A stretch of 64,000 bases of DNA from UBA7803 sp040219135 (GTDB lineage Bacteria > Pseudomonadota > Gammaproteobacteria > Pseudomonadales > Azotimanducaceae). This document shows, piece by piece, positions 34,313 to 42,751 of this stretch. The position numbers were made by a program, and so were the translations under genes. Under the pieces are notes generated by a model. That model did no database searches. It was not told the DNA's origin and saw nothing but the letters and a program-made list of their open reading frames with translations. The DNA is taken from the NCBI GenBank assembly GCA_040219135.1, contig JAVJTA010000013.1, positions 248,001-312,000 of the forward strand. The letters run 5' to 3'. The first letter of the stretch is position 1. Each line of letters opens with the position of its first letter.

Positions 34313-35337
34313 GCTGGCCGGGGCGCTCAAGCGCGGCGCTGGCGCTGTGCTGGCTGACCCTCGGCGGCGGCGTGGCGTCAGGCCAGGAGCAGCGTTCTGC
34401 GGAATCCGGAGCGCGGCTGGCGGCGCCGCTGCGGGTACGCAACCTGTCCCCGGCGACCCAGCTGTACGGCCTGCCGCGGGCGTTCGGCGCCCTGGTGCCG
34501 TCGGCAACGACCGAGCTCACGCTCCAGGTCGAGCACGCCAACAACTTCACCGCCGGCGGCAGCAGCGGCGCGACGGCCGCGGTGTTCGACGGCGGCACCA
34601 CGGTGACCGGTCTCACCCTGCGCCGGGCGCTCGGGCAACGTTTCGAGTGGGGCCTGGAGTTACCCTACGTGCACCACGGCGGCGGTTTCACCGACGCCTT
34701 CATCGACGGCTTTCACGATCTTTTCGGTCTGCCCGAAGGCGGTCGTGACGATGCGCCGACGAACCGGCTCGACTACCGGCTGGTCAGCGCCGGAGCGACG
34801 CGCGTGGCGCTGGACGATGCCGCCGGCCATCTCGGCGACGTTCGCGGCTGGCTCGGCTACCGGTTGCTCCGGGGACCGGGGCGCGAGGCGGTGCTGCGTG
34901 GCATGGTCAAGGCCCCGAGCGGCCGGGTGGCCGATCTGTCGGGCTCCGAAGGCACCGACGTGTCGCTGGCGGTCGAGCTGGCGGACTCAGTCAGCCTGGA
35001 AGCCCTGGGTCTGACGATGACCCTCATGGGTGCCGCGACCGCCCTCGGCAACGATGCGTTGCCGGGAACGCCCCAGGAGGCGTTGGTCTGGTCCGGTCAC
35101 TTCGGCCTGCACTATCCACTGACCGGGCGGCTGATCCTGCGGGGTCAGCTCGACGCCCACAGCGACGTGATCGATACCGGCCTGCGTCAGTTCGCCGGAG
35201 CCACGGTGCAGGGCACTCTGGGTGGTTCGGTGATGCTCGGGCCGCGCGCCTGGCTCGACGTCGGCGTCAGCGAAGACCTGGCCGGCGCCAGCGCCCCGGA
35301 CGTGGTGTTCCTGCTTGCCCTGGGCGCCAGCCTGTGA
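34309..35337 (+). CDS. DUF3187-like outer-membrane protein
   Basis: 342 residues from TTG 34309, which overlaps the ligase TGA (TTGA). A signal peptide (hydrophobic about 8-22, GGGVASGQ) and alternating beta strands to a C-terminal LALGASL suggest an outer-membrane beta-barrel. The region LRVRNLSPATQLYGLPR and ELPYVHHGGGFTDAFIDGFHDLFGLPEGGR fit DUF3187. Between an acyl-CoA ligase and GlpD it might admit lipid-derived substrates; this is inferred from context only. Confidence 0.7.
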   Translation: MSWPGRSSAALALCWLTLGGGVASGQEQRSAESGARLAAPLRVRNLSPATQLYGLPRAFGALVPSATTELTLQVEHANNFTAGGSSGATAAVFDGGTTVTGLTLRRALGQRFEWGLELPYVHHGGGFTDAFIDGFHDLFGLPEGGRDDAPTNRLDYRLVSAGATRVALDDAAGHLGDVRGWLGYRLLRGPGREAVLRGMVKAPSGRVADLSGSEGTDVSLAVELADSVSLEALGLTMTLMGAATALGNDALPGTPQEALVWSGHFGLHYPLTGRLILRGQLDAHSDVIDTGLRQFAGATVQGTLGGSVMLGPRAWLDVGVSEDLAGASAPDVVFLLALGASL

Positions 35338-36983
35338 ACGCCCGAGACCACCGCTACGACACCACCGCCCGGCTCGGCGTAGACGAACCCGCCACGCTCG
35401 CCGGACAGCGGGTCGATGTGCTGGTGATCGGTGGCGGTATCACCGGCGCCGGGGCGGCACGGCACGCGGCGCAGTGCGGACTGCGCACGCTGCTGCTGGA
35501 GGCCGGTGACTTCGCGGCGGGGACGTCGAGCCGCTCCACCAAGCTGATTCACGGGGGCTTGCGCTACCTTGCCATGGGCGACGTCGCGCTGGTCCGGGAG
35601 AGTGCGCTGGAGCGCAAGAGCCTGCTCGCCATGGCGCCCCACCTCACCGAGCCGCGCTGGATGCTGGTGCCGGCGCGGCGACGCCGCGACTACCTCAAGC
35701 TCCGTGTCGGTATTGGCCTCTACGAGTGGCTGGGCGCCGTTCCCCGGGAGGAGCGTCACCGCAACTGGAATCGCCAGGCCCTGGCGGAGGGCGAGCCGCT
35801 GCTCGACCGCGAGCGCCTGCCCTGGGCCTGCGTGTATCGCGAGTATCTCACCGACGATGCCCGCCTGGTCCTCGGCACCCTGCGCGGCGCGGCGGCGCAC
35901 GGCGCGTCGATCTGCAACTACGTCCGGGTGCTGGCAGTGGCGGAAAGCGCCTCGGGCAGCACGGCAACGGTGCTGGACGAGCGCTCGGGCGCGACCTTCG
36001 AGATCGGCGCGCGCTGCGTCGTCAATGCCGCCGGGCCGTGGGTAGAGTCGCTGCTGCCGGCGGATCCGGACGCGAGCGGGCCGCGGTTGCATCTGTCGAA
36101 GGGCGTGCATCTGGTGGTGGCCCGGGAACGCCTGCCGGTGCGCCACATGGTGATGATGACGGCCGCCGACGGTCGGCCGGTCTTTGCCATCGCCCGCGCT
36201 GGCGTCACCTACGTCGGTACCACAGACACCACCCACCAGGGCGGTCCGGAGCACTGGCCGGAGGTTTCCGCCAGTGACATCGGCTACCTCATCGATACGG
36301 TGAACGCGCATTTCGCCAGCGTCGCCATGACCGACCGCGACGTGCTGGCGAGCTGGGCCGGCCTGCGGCCGCTGATCAATCAGCCGGGCAAGGCCGCCAG
36401 GGAGATGTCGCGTCGCGACGAGATCTGGCGCCGCGGCACCCTGGTCACGGTGGCCGGCGGCAAGCTCACCGGGTTCCGCAAGATGGCGGAAGCGGCCATG
36501 GCGGCGGTGGCCGAGGTGCTGAAGCGGGACCTCACCATGCCGACGCCGCTGGAGCCGGTCGCCGGTGGCGACATCGAAGACGTCGAGGTGCTCATCGAGG
36601 AAGTGGGCCGGCACTACCAGGTGGACGCCCGGGTGGCTACCCGGCTGGTGCGCCTGTACGGCAGTGAGGTCGGGCAGGTGCTGGGTCAGCGGCCGCGGCC
36701 GTTGTCGCCCTCTGTGTACGCCGAGGAGGTCTACTGGGCCCTGGACGTGGAAGGCGCCCGGACCCTGGAAGATGTGGTGTATCGACGGCTGCGGGCCGCC
36801 TGGTTTCTGCCGGACGAAGTAGCGCAGGTGGTGGAACGGGTCGCCACGCTGCTCAGCGAGCACTTCGACTGGAGCGAGGGAGAACGACTCGCCCAGATTG
36901 CGGCGGTGCGCCGTCGCCTCGCGGACGAGCTCGCGTTTCGCCAGGTACCGGTCTCACCGCCTAGTCGGCGGTCAGAGGGGTGA
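35334..36983 (+). CDS. glpD: FAD-dependent glycerol-3-phosphate dehydrogenase
   Basis: 549 residues from GTG 35334, overlapping the DUF3187 stop by 4 nt. FAD-binding VLVIGGGITGAGAARHAA (29-46) and EAGDFAAGTSSRSTKLIHGGLRYL are diagnostic for GlpD. It oxidises glycerol-3-phosphate to dihydroxyacetone phosphate at the membrane, passing electrons to quinone. It fits the glycerol importer at 2.7-8.5 kb, but no glycerol kinase gene is in the window. Confidence 0.93.
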   Translation: MNARDHRYDTTARLGVDEPATLAGQRVDVLVIGGGITGAGAARHAAQCGLRTLLLEAGDFAAGTSSRSTKLIHGGLRYLAMGDVALVRESALERKSLLAMAPHLTEPRWMLVPARRRRDYLKLRVGIGLYEWLGAVPREERHRNWNRQALAEGEPLLDRERLPWACVYREYLTDDARLVLGTLRGAAAHGASICNYVRVLAVAESASGSTATVLDERSGATFEIGARCVVNAAGPWVESLLPADPDASGPRLHLSKGVHLVVARERLPVRHMVMMTAADGRPVFAIARAGVTYVGTTDTTHQGGPEHWPEVSASDIGYLIDTVNAHFASVAMTDRDVLASWAGLRPLINQPGKAAREMSRRDEIWRRGTLVTVAGGKLTGFRKMAEAAMAAVAEVLKRDLTMPTPLEPVAGGDIEDVEVLIEEVGRHYQVDARVATRLVRLYGSEVGQVLGQRPRPLSPSVYAEEVYWALDVEGARTLEDVVYRRLRAAWFLPDEVAQVVERVATLLSEHFDWSEGERLAQIAAVRRRLADELAFRQVPVSPPSRRSEG

Positions 36984-37407
36984 GCAGGAAGTGGCCGTGG
37001 CTCACGCCGATCGGCCGGGCGCGTTCCTCCTGCCAGATCTCCGAGCGGACGTTGGCCACGCGGCGCCCGTGGCGGGTGACGATGGCGCGGCCGTAGGTCG
37101 GCTGCGGTCGGCCGGAGCGCAGATAGTCCACCGACAGGTCGATGGTTTTCGGCAGCCGCTCGCAGGAGGTGTCGTAGAGCAGCTGGATCACTGCGGTGAT
37201 TTCCAGAAACGCGCCGATCACGCCGCCGTGCAGGGCCGGCAGGTTGACGTTGCCCACCAGGTCTTCCTTGAACGGCATCACGGTGGTCAGTTCGGTGCCT
37301 TTCAGGTCCACCGCGATACCGAGGAAGCGCGCGTAGGGAATGTGCGCGAGGACCGCTGCCATGTCCCGGCCGCGGCCGGCGGCGCGCAGTTCCGCCAGCA
37401 GCTTCAC
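36961..37407 (-). CDS. PaaI-type hotdog thioesterase
   Basis: 148 residues. VNLPALHGGVIGAFLEITAVIQLL and SVDYLRSGRPQPTYGRAIVTRHGRRVANVR are the hotdog core with the HGG motif of PaaI-type acyl-CoA thioesterases. It overlaps the end of glpD convergently by 23 nt and the second thioesterase gene by 4 nt. The two are a tandem pair that may form a heteromeric enzyme. Confidence 0.85.
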   Translation of the reverse strand: MKLLAELRAAGRGRDMAAVLAHIPYARFLGIAVDLKGTELTTVMPFKEDLVGNVNLPALHGGVIGAFLEITAVIQLLYDTSCERLPKTIDLSVDYLRSGRPQPTYGRAIVTRHGRRVANVRSEIWQEERARPIGVSHGHFLLTPLTAD

Positions 37408-37841
37408 GGGCCGACGTGCGCCCGCGGCCGGTTGGGCGTGCCGAGCATGAAGCTGGCCACACAGGTGGCGATGGGATCGTCCGCCGTGCTCTGGTAGGCG
37501 GTGGCGCGAACGAAAGCAATGTGCCGGGTGCGTTTGAAGCAGACGGCTTCGGCGAAAATGTCCCGTGCCGGTTCGGCGGCGGCCAGGTAGTCGATGCGCA
37601 GGTCCAGGGTTGCCATGGAGATCGAAGCTTCGCCCTCGGTCGGGCGCACCGCCATGCCGCAGGCATTGTCGAGCAGCGCCGTGAGCACGCCGCCGTGGAC
37701 CACGCCGGTGTCCGGGTCGCCGACCAGGTGCGCCGCGTAGGGTACCCGTACCACGCAGCCGGCATCGTCGTGACGCACGAGCTGCATGCCGATGGCGCGG
37801 GCGTGGGGAATGGTCAGCAGATGATCTTCGAGGCCTTCCAC
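37404..37841 (-). CDS. PaaI-type hotdog thioesterase (second copy)
   Basis: 145 residues from GTG 37841, chosen because the family fold begins near EDHLLTIPHARAIGMQL; GTG 37919 would add 26 low-complexity residues. GVVHGGVLTALLDNACGMAV contains the HGG motif, followed by STLDLRIDYL-type strands. It is only moderately similar to its neighbour, so the duplication is old. It shares a divergent control region with the acyl-CoA ligase gene, suggesting a role in acyl-CoA turnover. Confidence 0.8.
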   Translation of the reverse strand: MEGLEDHLLTIPHARAIGMQLVRHDDAGCVVRVPYAAHLVGDPDTGVVHGGVLTALLDNACGMAVRPTEGEASISMATLDLRIDYLAAAEPARDIFAEAVCFKRTRHIAFVRATAYQSTADDPIATCVASFMLGTPNRPRAHVGP

Positions 37842-37892
37842 GGCTGCGTCCGCCCCTACCGCCGCGGCCGACGAGCCCGATGCGGGCCCCCG

Positions 37893-37920
37893 GTGACGGG
37901 CGGGGTGCGGATGGTACACT
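37893..37920 (+). promoter_or_regulatory. Promoter of the long-chain acyl-CoA ligase gene
   Basis: -35 GTGACG (37893-37898; four of six matches) and an extended -10 TGGTACACT (TACACT at 37915-37920) are 16 nt apart. Transcription would start near 37927, giving a 37-nt leader with GGAGG at 37951-37955. Confidence 0.5.
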
Positions 37921-37963
37921 CCGATGTTCGCAATTCAGACAAGCCTATTCGGAGGGACTTGCG

Positions 37964-39616
37964 ATGGCAATGCAGCACACACCTCTGCTCATGTCCAATA
38001 TACTGGATCGGGGTGCCAAGGTGGCGCCGAACGAGGAAATCGTCACCGCCACCGAGAACGGCGTGCGCCGTCAGACCTACAAGCAGACCCGTGATCGTGC
38101 CCATCAGCTTGCCCATGCCCTGGCGGATGCCGGCATCGGCATCGGCGATCGCGTGGGCACCTTCATGTGGAACGGATCGCGCCATCTCGAGGCCTACCAC
38201 GCCGTGGCCGGTATGGGCGCGGTGCTGCACACGCTGAACATCCGACTCTCGGACCACGATCTCGAGTACATCATCGATCACGCCCAGGACAAGGTGATCA
38301 TCGTCGATGCCGACGTGCTGCCGTTGCTCGAGAAGCTCAACGGCCGCATGCCCAGCGTCGAGCGCGTGATCGTGGCCGTGGAGGATGGCTTCGAGGACTG
38401 GACCACGGAGCTGCCGAACCCGGTGGACTACGAGGCGTTCATCGCCGGCAAGCCGACCGACTACGACTGGCCGCAGATCGACGAGAACTCGCCGCTCGGC
38501 CTGTGCTACACCAGCGGCACCACCGGCAATCCCAAAGGGGTGGAGTACGAGCACCGCTCCCAGTACCTGCACACCATGACCCAGTGCATGACCGACTCCA
38601 TGGGTCTGTCCGCCACCGACTGCCTGCTGGGAATCGTACCCATGTTCCACGCCATGGGCTGGGGATTGCCCTGGTCGGCGCTGATGCTCGGCTGCAAGCA
38701 GGTGATGCCGCACCGGTTCATGGATCCGAAGCGCCTGATCCAGCTCGTCGCCGAGGAGTCGGTGACCGTGTCCGCCGGCGTGCCGACCATCTGGCAGGGC
38801 GTGAAGGCGTTGTACGAGGCCGACCCGGGCCAATACGACCTGAGCGCCCTGTCCCGCGTGACCTGCGGCGGTTCGGCGCCACCGCCATCGCTGATCCGCT
38901 GGTACTCGGATCGTCTCGGCGTCGAGATGATCCAGGGCTGGGGCATGACCGAGACCTCGCCGCTGGCGACCCTGTCGCGGCGGGTGATGAAGCGCTCGCA
39001 GCTGAACATCAGCGAAGACGATCAGTTCGCCAACGTGGCGAAGGCCGGCCAGGTCATGCCGGGCATCGAGGTGGAGATCTTCGACGACACGTTCCAGCGT
39101 CTGCCCCACGACGGCGAGACGGTGGGCGAGATCCTCATTCGCGGCCCGTGGATCTGCTCGGAGTACTACAACGATCCGCAGCCGGAGAAATTCCACGACG
39201 GCTGGCTGATCACCGGCGACGTCGGCAAGATCGATGCGGAGGAATACCTGATCATCAGCGACCGCTCCAAGGATCTGGTGAAGAGCGGCGGCGAGTGGAT
39301 CTCGTCGGTGGATCTGGAGAACCACATCGTCGCCCTGGACGGCGTCGCCCAGGCCTGCGTGGTCGCCCAGCCGCACCCGAAGTGGGATGAGCGGCCGGTG
39401 GCCCTGGTCGTGCTGCAGCCACACGCGAAGGTGAGCAAGGAAGTCATCCTCGAGCACGTGGCGAAGAACTTCGCCAAGTGGCAGCTGCCGGACGACGTGC
39501 TGTTCGTCGACGCCATTCCGCTGACGTCCACCGGCAAGATGAACAAGAAGGTGGTGCGGGCCGATCTCGACAGCAAGGGGTACCAGCTACCCGACCTGCG
39601 CGACAAGGCGAGCTGA
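37964..39616 (+). CDS. Fatty-acid-CoA ligase (AlkK-like, AMP-forming)
   Basis: 550 residues from ATG 37964, with GGAGG eight bases upstream. ATP loop YTSGTTGNPKGV, GWGMTETSP, the adenylate hinge WLITGDVGKIDAEEY and Lys in STGKMNKKVVR are clear. The sequence (VPMFHAMGWGLPW, SGGEWISSVDLEN) resembles medium/long-chain fatty acyl-CoA ligases of the AlkK type. It makes acyl-CoA from free fatty acid, ATP and CoA. Codon use is typical of the window. Confidence 0.9.
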   Translation: MAMQHTPLLMSNILDRGAKVAPNEEIVTATENGVRRQTYKQTRDRAHQLAHALADAGIGIGDRVGTFMWNGSRHLEAYHAVAGMGAVLHTLNIRLSDHDLEYIIDHAQDKVIIVDADVLPLLEKLNGRMPSVERVIVAVEDGFEDWTTELPNPVDYEAFIAGKPTDYDWPQIDENSPLGLCYTSGTTGNPKGVEYEHRSQYLHTMTQCMTDSMGLSATDCLLGIVPMFHAMGWGLPWSALMLGCKQVMPHRFMDPKRLIQLVAEESVTVSAGVPTIWQGVKALYEADPGQYDLSALSRVTCGGSAPPPSLIRWYSDRLGVEMIQGWGMTETSPLATLSRRVMKRSQLNISEDDQFANVAKAGQVMPGIEVEIFDDTFQRLPHDGETVGEILIRGPWICSEYYNDPQPEKFHDGWLITGDVGKIDAEEYLIISDRSKDLVKSGGEWISSVDLENHIVALDGVAQACVVAQPHPKWDERPVALVVLQPHAKVSKEVILEHVAKNFAKWQLPDDVLFVDAIPLTSTGKMNKKVVRADLDSKGYQLPDLRDKAS

Positions 39617-39640
39617 CCGCCGCGCCAGAGCGCCACGTCA

Positions 39641-40162
39641 GTGCGCGGTTGGCTGAAAGCACGGTTTGTCGCGACGTCCCGGCGCATGCGGATTCGGACC
39701 CGCACGTGGCTCAGGCAGCATCCGCGCACGCGCCGGTTTCTCTCCCGCACCGGCAGCCTGGACGTGGACGAGTTCACCCTGGCGCGCGGCGTTGCGGCGG
39801 GCCTGTTCATCGCGCTGACGCCGACGGTGGGCGTTCAGACGTTGCTGATGCTCGGCGTGTCGATGGTGCTGCGCGCCAACTTTCCCGCCGCGTTCATCGT
39901 CTCGTGGATCAGCAATCCGCTGACCGTCGCGCCGCTGTACTATCTCTTCTACCAGTTGGGTGGTTACCTGATGCGATTTCTGCCGGTCCGCTTCGAATCA
40001 CTGTCGGGAATCGAAGCGGAGCTTGCCGTGGACACCTATGCGCTGATCCTCGGCAGCCTCGCCGTTGCCGTGCCCTTGGCGCTGTCCGGTTACTTCGTGT
40101 TTCTCTACGTCTGGCGTCGCTTCGACCTGCATCTGCCGCGGCGCGTCGAGGTGCCGGAGTGA
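39641..40162 (+). CDS. DUF2062 membrane protein
   Basis: 173 residues from GTG 39641. After a basic N-terminus come TLARGVAAGLFIALTPTVGVQTLLML and SWISNPLTVAPLYYLFYQLG, the conserved DUF2062 core, and a last membrane helix (about 133-155). The family is inner-membrane and of unknown function. It starts 24 nt after the acyl-CoA ligase stop. Confidence 0.85.
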   Translation: MRGWLKARFVATSRRMRIRTRTWLRQHPRTRRFLSRTGSLDVDEFTLARGVAAGLFIALTPTVGVQTLLMLGVSMVLRANFPAAFIVSWISNPLTVAPLYYLFYQLGGYLMRFLPVRFESLSGIEAELAVDTYALILGSLAVAVPLALSGYFVFLYVWRRFDLHLPRRVEVPE

Positions 40163-40262
40163 GCCCGGGCGCTGCGCGGCGACGTGCCGTGAATCCGCCT
40201 GCCTTGTAATCGAAGGCGGCGAAAGCCATCCTCACCGGCTCAGCTTCCGGGCGCTCGTGACC

Positions 40263-41645
40263 ATGTCCGTCTACGTCATCGTCAATCTCGCCGTCTTTGC
40301 CGGGCTGATCGTCGTGCTGGCGCGCCTGCCCCTGGTCTCGCTGTCGCGGCGCATTCTTTCCGGCCTTCTCGCCGGCGTGGTGTTCGGGCTGGCGCTGCAG
40401 TTCCTGTACGGTTCCAGCGCCGACGTGATCGCCGGCACCCTGAAATGGACCAACGTGGTCGGCGGGGCCTACGTGAACCTGCTGCGCATGATCATCATCC
40501 CGCTGGTGCTGGTGATGATGGTCGCGGCCGTGGTGCGCATGGAGCAGGTGGCAGCGCTCGGCAGGATCGGCGGTATGGTCGTCGGCATTCTGGTAGGCAC
40601 GACCATGGTGGCGGCGCTGGTGGGCATCTTCATCACCAATGCGTTCGGTCTCACCGCGGAGGGCCTGACCGAAGGCGCGAGAGAACTCGAGCGCACCCAG
40701 TACCTCAGTCAGCGTTATCAGGATTTCGGTGATCTGGGGCTCGCGGACATGCTGGTGCGCTTCGTTCCCTCCAACGTGTTCCTCGACATGACCGAAGCCC
40801 GGCCGACGTCGATCATCGGCGTGGTGATCTTCGGGATTCTGTTCGGCATCGCCGCGCTCGGAGTGGCCCGGGAGAACGCCGAGCGCGGCCGCGCCATCCG
40901 TGAGTTCATCGAGACCGCTCAGGCGATCGTCATGAAGCTCGTGCGCATGATCATGGCGCTCACCCCCTACGGAATCTTCGCCCTGATCACCAAGGTGGTG
41001 GCCGGCTCCGACGCCGCCGACATCGTCAATCTGATCAGCTTCATCGGCGCCTCATACCTGGCCATCGGGATCATGTTCGGCGTCCACGCGCTGCTCATCG
41101 CTGCGAGCGGATTCAACGTCGGCGACTACTTCCGCGCGGTTTGGCCGGTGCTGACCTTCGCGTTCACCTCGCGCAGCTCGGCGGCCACGATACCGCTGAA
41201 CGTGGAAACCCAGGTGGACGTGCTGAAGGTGCCCGTGCCCATCGCCAACCTGTCAGCGAGCTTCGGCGCTACCATTGGACAGAATGGCTGCGCCGGCATC
41301 TACCCCGCCATGCTGGCGGTGATGATCGCGCCGACCATGGGGGTGGATCCGATGAGCCTGTCGTTCATCGCCGGGCTGGTGGGCATCATCGCGGTCGGTT
41401 CGTTCGGCGTGGCCGGCGTCGGCGGCGGCGCCACGATGGCGGCGTTCATCGTGCTGCCGGCGATGGGATTTCCGGTGACGGTGGCGGCGCTGCTGATCTC
41501 GATCGAGCCGCTCATCGACATGGCGCGCACTGCGCTCAACGTCAACGGCGCCATGACCGCCGGCGTGCTGACCGGTCGCTACCTGGGGGACGCGGGCATG
41601 ACCGACCGGCCCGGCGGGATCGCCGCGGCCGGTGGTGCGGACTGA
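40263..41645 (+). CDS. tcyP: TcyP-like cystine/dicarboxylate:cation symporter
   Basis: 460 residues from ATG 40263 (a GTG lies 6 nt upstream). It has eight or more membrane segments and the DAACS hallmark FTSRSSAATIPLNVETQ, plus NGCAGIYPAMLAVM and ALNVNGAMTAGVLTG. The motif order and wording (LTPYGIFALITKVVAGS, FGATIGQNGCAG) are those of the TcyP (YdjN) branch that imports L-cystine. Substrate specificity beyond the branch is inferred. Confidence 0.85.
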   Translation: MSVYVIVNLAVFAGLIVVLARLPLVSLSRRILSGLLAGVVFGLALQFLYGSSADVIAGTLKWTNVVGGAYVNLLRMIIIPLVLVMMVAAVVRMEQVAALGRIGGMVVGILVGTTMVAALVGIFITNAFGLTAEGLTEGARELERTQYLSQRYQDFGDLGLADMLVRFVPSNVFLDMTEARPTSIIGVVIFGILFGIAALGVARENAERGRAIREFIETAQAIVMKLVRMIMALTPYGIFALITKVVAGSDAADIVNLISFIGASYLAIGIMFGVHALLIAASGFNVGDYFRAVWPVLTFAFTSRSSAATIPLNVETQVDVLKVPVPIANLSASFGATIGQNGCAGIYPAMLAVMIAPTMGVDPMSLSFIAGLVGIIAVGSFGVAGVGGGATMAAFIVLPAMGFPVTVAALLISIEPLIDMARTALNVNGAMTAGVLTGRYLGDAGMTDRPGGIAAAGGAD

Positions 41646-41651
41646 CGGGAG

Positions 41652-41894
41652 TCAGTGATTCGCGACCGGAGATTCCTTGGCCAGTTCCAGGGCCATCTTC
41701 GGCAGTTCCTCCCGCAGCTCTTTCAGGGTCCGGGTTTCGGACTCCAGGGTCACGGTTCGCACCGCGACGCCGCGGCTCGCTTTCAGCGTCTGGGTATCCG
41801 GCTCGAACTGCCAGGAGCAGAACGTGCGGCGAGAGGGCGTCAGCCAGACGCCTGCAAGGCGCTGGTCGTCGTCGTGGGTGAATTTATGCGGCAT
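41652..41894 (-). CDS. Small uncharacterised cytoplasmic protein
   Basis: 80 residues from ATG 41894. MPHKFTHDDDQRLAGVWLTPSRRTFCSW gives way to a helical, Glu/Lys-rich C-terminus (TLKELREELPKMALELAKES). No signal peptide or membrane segment, no family recognised. It ends 6 nt from the convergent TcyP-like gene. A longer in-frame start at 42005 would add low-complexity residues. Confidence 0.5.
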   Translation of the reverse strand: MPHKFTHDDDQRLAGVWLTPSRRTFCSWQFEPDTQTLKASRGVAVRTVTLESETRTLKELREELPKMALELAKESPVANH

Positions 41895-42008
41895 GGCGCT
41901 GGCTCTGAGTGAATTCCCGCAACCATAGGGTATCCGTCGATTCCTGCCGTGACCGCCGTCAACTATCCGCCGTTCCCGGGCGCCGGCGGGTCGAGGCGTC
42001 GACACAGG

Positions 42009-42695
42009 TCACAGGGCGATGCCCGGGGCCGTCGTGCCGGGTCCAGCGAGCTTCTGCGCCATGTGCGAGGAGACGAAGTCGTTGACCGAGCGGCGGATGT
42101 CGTCGTTGCCGCCACACAGGGCGCGCAGCTCGTGCTGCGGCCAGCGCATGACCAGGCAGGGTTGCGTGGCGGTGACGCGCGCACTGGCAGGGCCGCCGGT
42201 GCGGAAGCTGATCTCGCCGATGACCGTGCCTTCCTGGCGCGCGAGCGTCGTGGATTCCGGCAGTTCCGCCGCCACCTCGCCCTTCAGCAGGTAGTAGAGA
42301 TACTCGACGGGCTCGCCGCGCGTCGTGAACTGGAATCCGGGTCTGATGTTGCACCACGTGCCCTTCTTCAGCAGCGCCCGGAAATTGCGCCGGCTGAGGT
42401 CCGGAAACTCGGAGTCGTAGAGGAATTGCTCGGTGTCTTCGAATCGCTCGGTCAGCGACGAGATGACGATCAGCGCCAGCATCGCGGCATTGACCAGGAC
42501 CAGAATCAGCTCGGTGACGACGTCCAGCCAGAGCGGCTCCGCCGGGAATCCGAAGTAGTAGATTGCGTAGCATGCGGAGGATACGACCACCAGGACCCGC
42601 AGCCAGACCATGCTGGTCATGATGAACGCCGCCAGGGACGTTGCGTAGCCGAAAGCGTACAGGCCGTACATCAGCACGGTTTCGGTGTTGGTCAT
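42009..42695 (-). CDS. Popeye-like membrane protein with cyclic-nucleotide-binding-type domain
   Basis: 228 residues. Three membrane helices (about 5-24, 27-47 and 57-80) are followed by a beta-roll domain of the cNMP-binding type: YDSEFPDLSRRNFRALLKKG, GEPVEYLYYLLKGEVAAELPE, GTVIGEISFRTGGPASARVTATQPC. This is the layout of the Popeye-domain family known mainly from animals. The phosphate-binding cassette is recognisable (IGEISFRTGGPASARV), so nucleotide binding is possible. The role is unknown; a metabolite-responsive membrane sensor is an inference. Confidence 0.7.
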   Translation of the reverse strand: MTNTETVLMYGLYAFGYATSLAAFIMTSMVWLRVLVVVSSACYAIYYFGFPAEPLWLDVVTELILVLVNAAMLALIVISSLTERFEDTEQFLYDSEFPDLSRRNFRALLKKGTWCNIRPGFQFTTRGEPVEYLYYLLKGEVAAELPESTTLARQEGTVIGEISFRTGGPASARVTATQPCLVMRWPQHELRALCGGNDDIRRSVNDFVSSHMAQKLAGPGTTAPGIAL

Positions 42696-42751
42696 CGATC
42701 GTCCCCTGTTACCGATACCACGAAGCGCGAGTCGACCGCCGTCTCGTCCGG

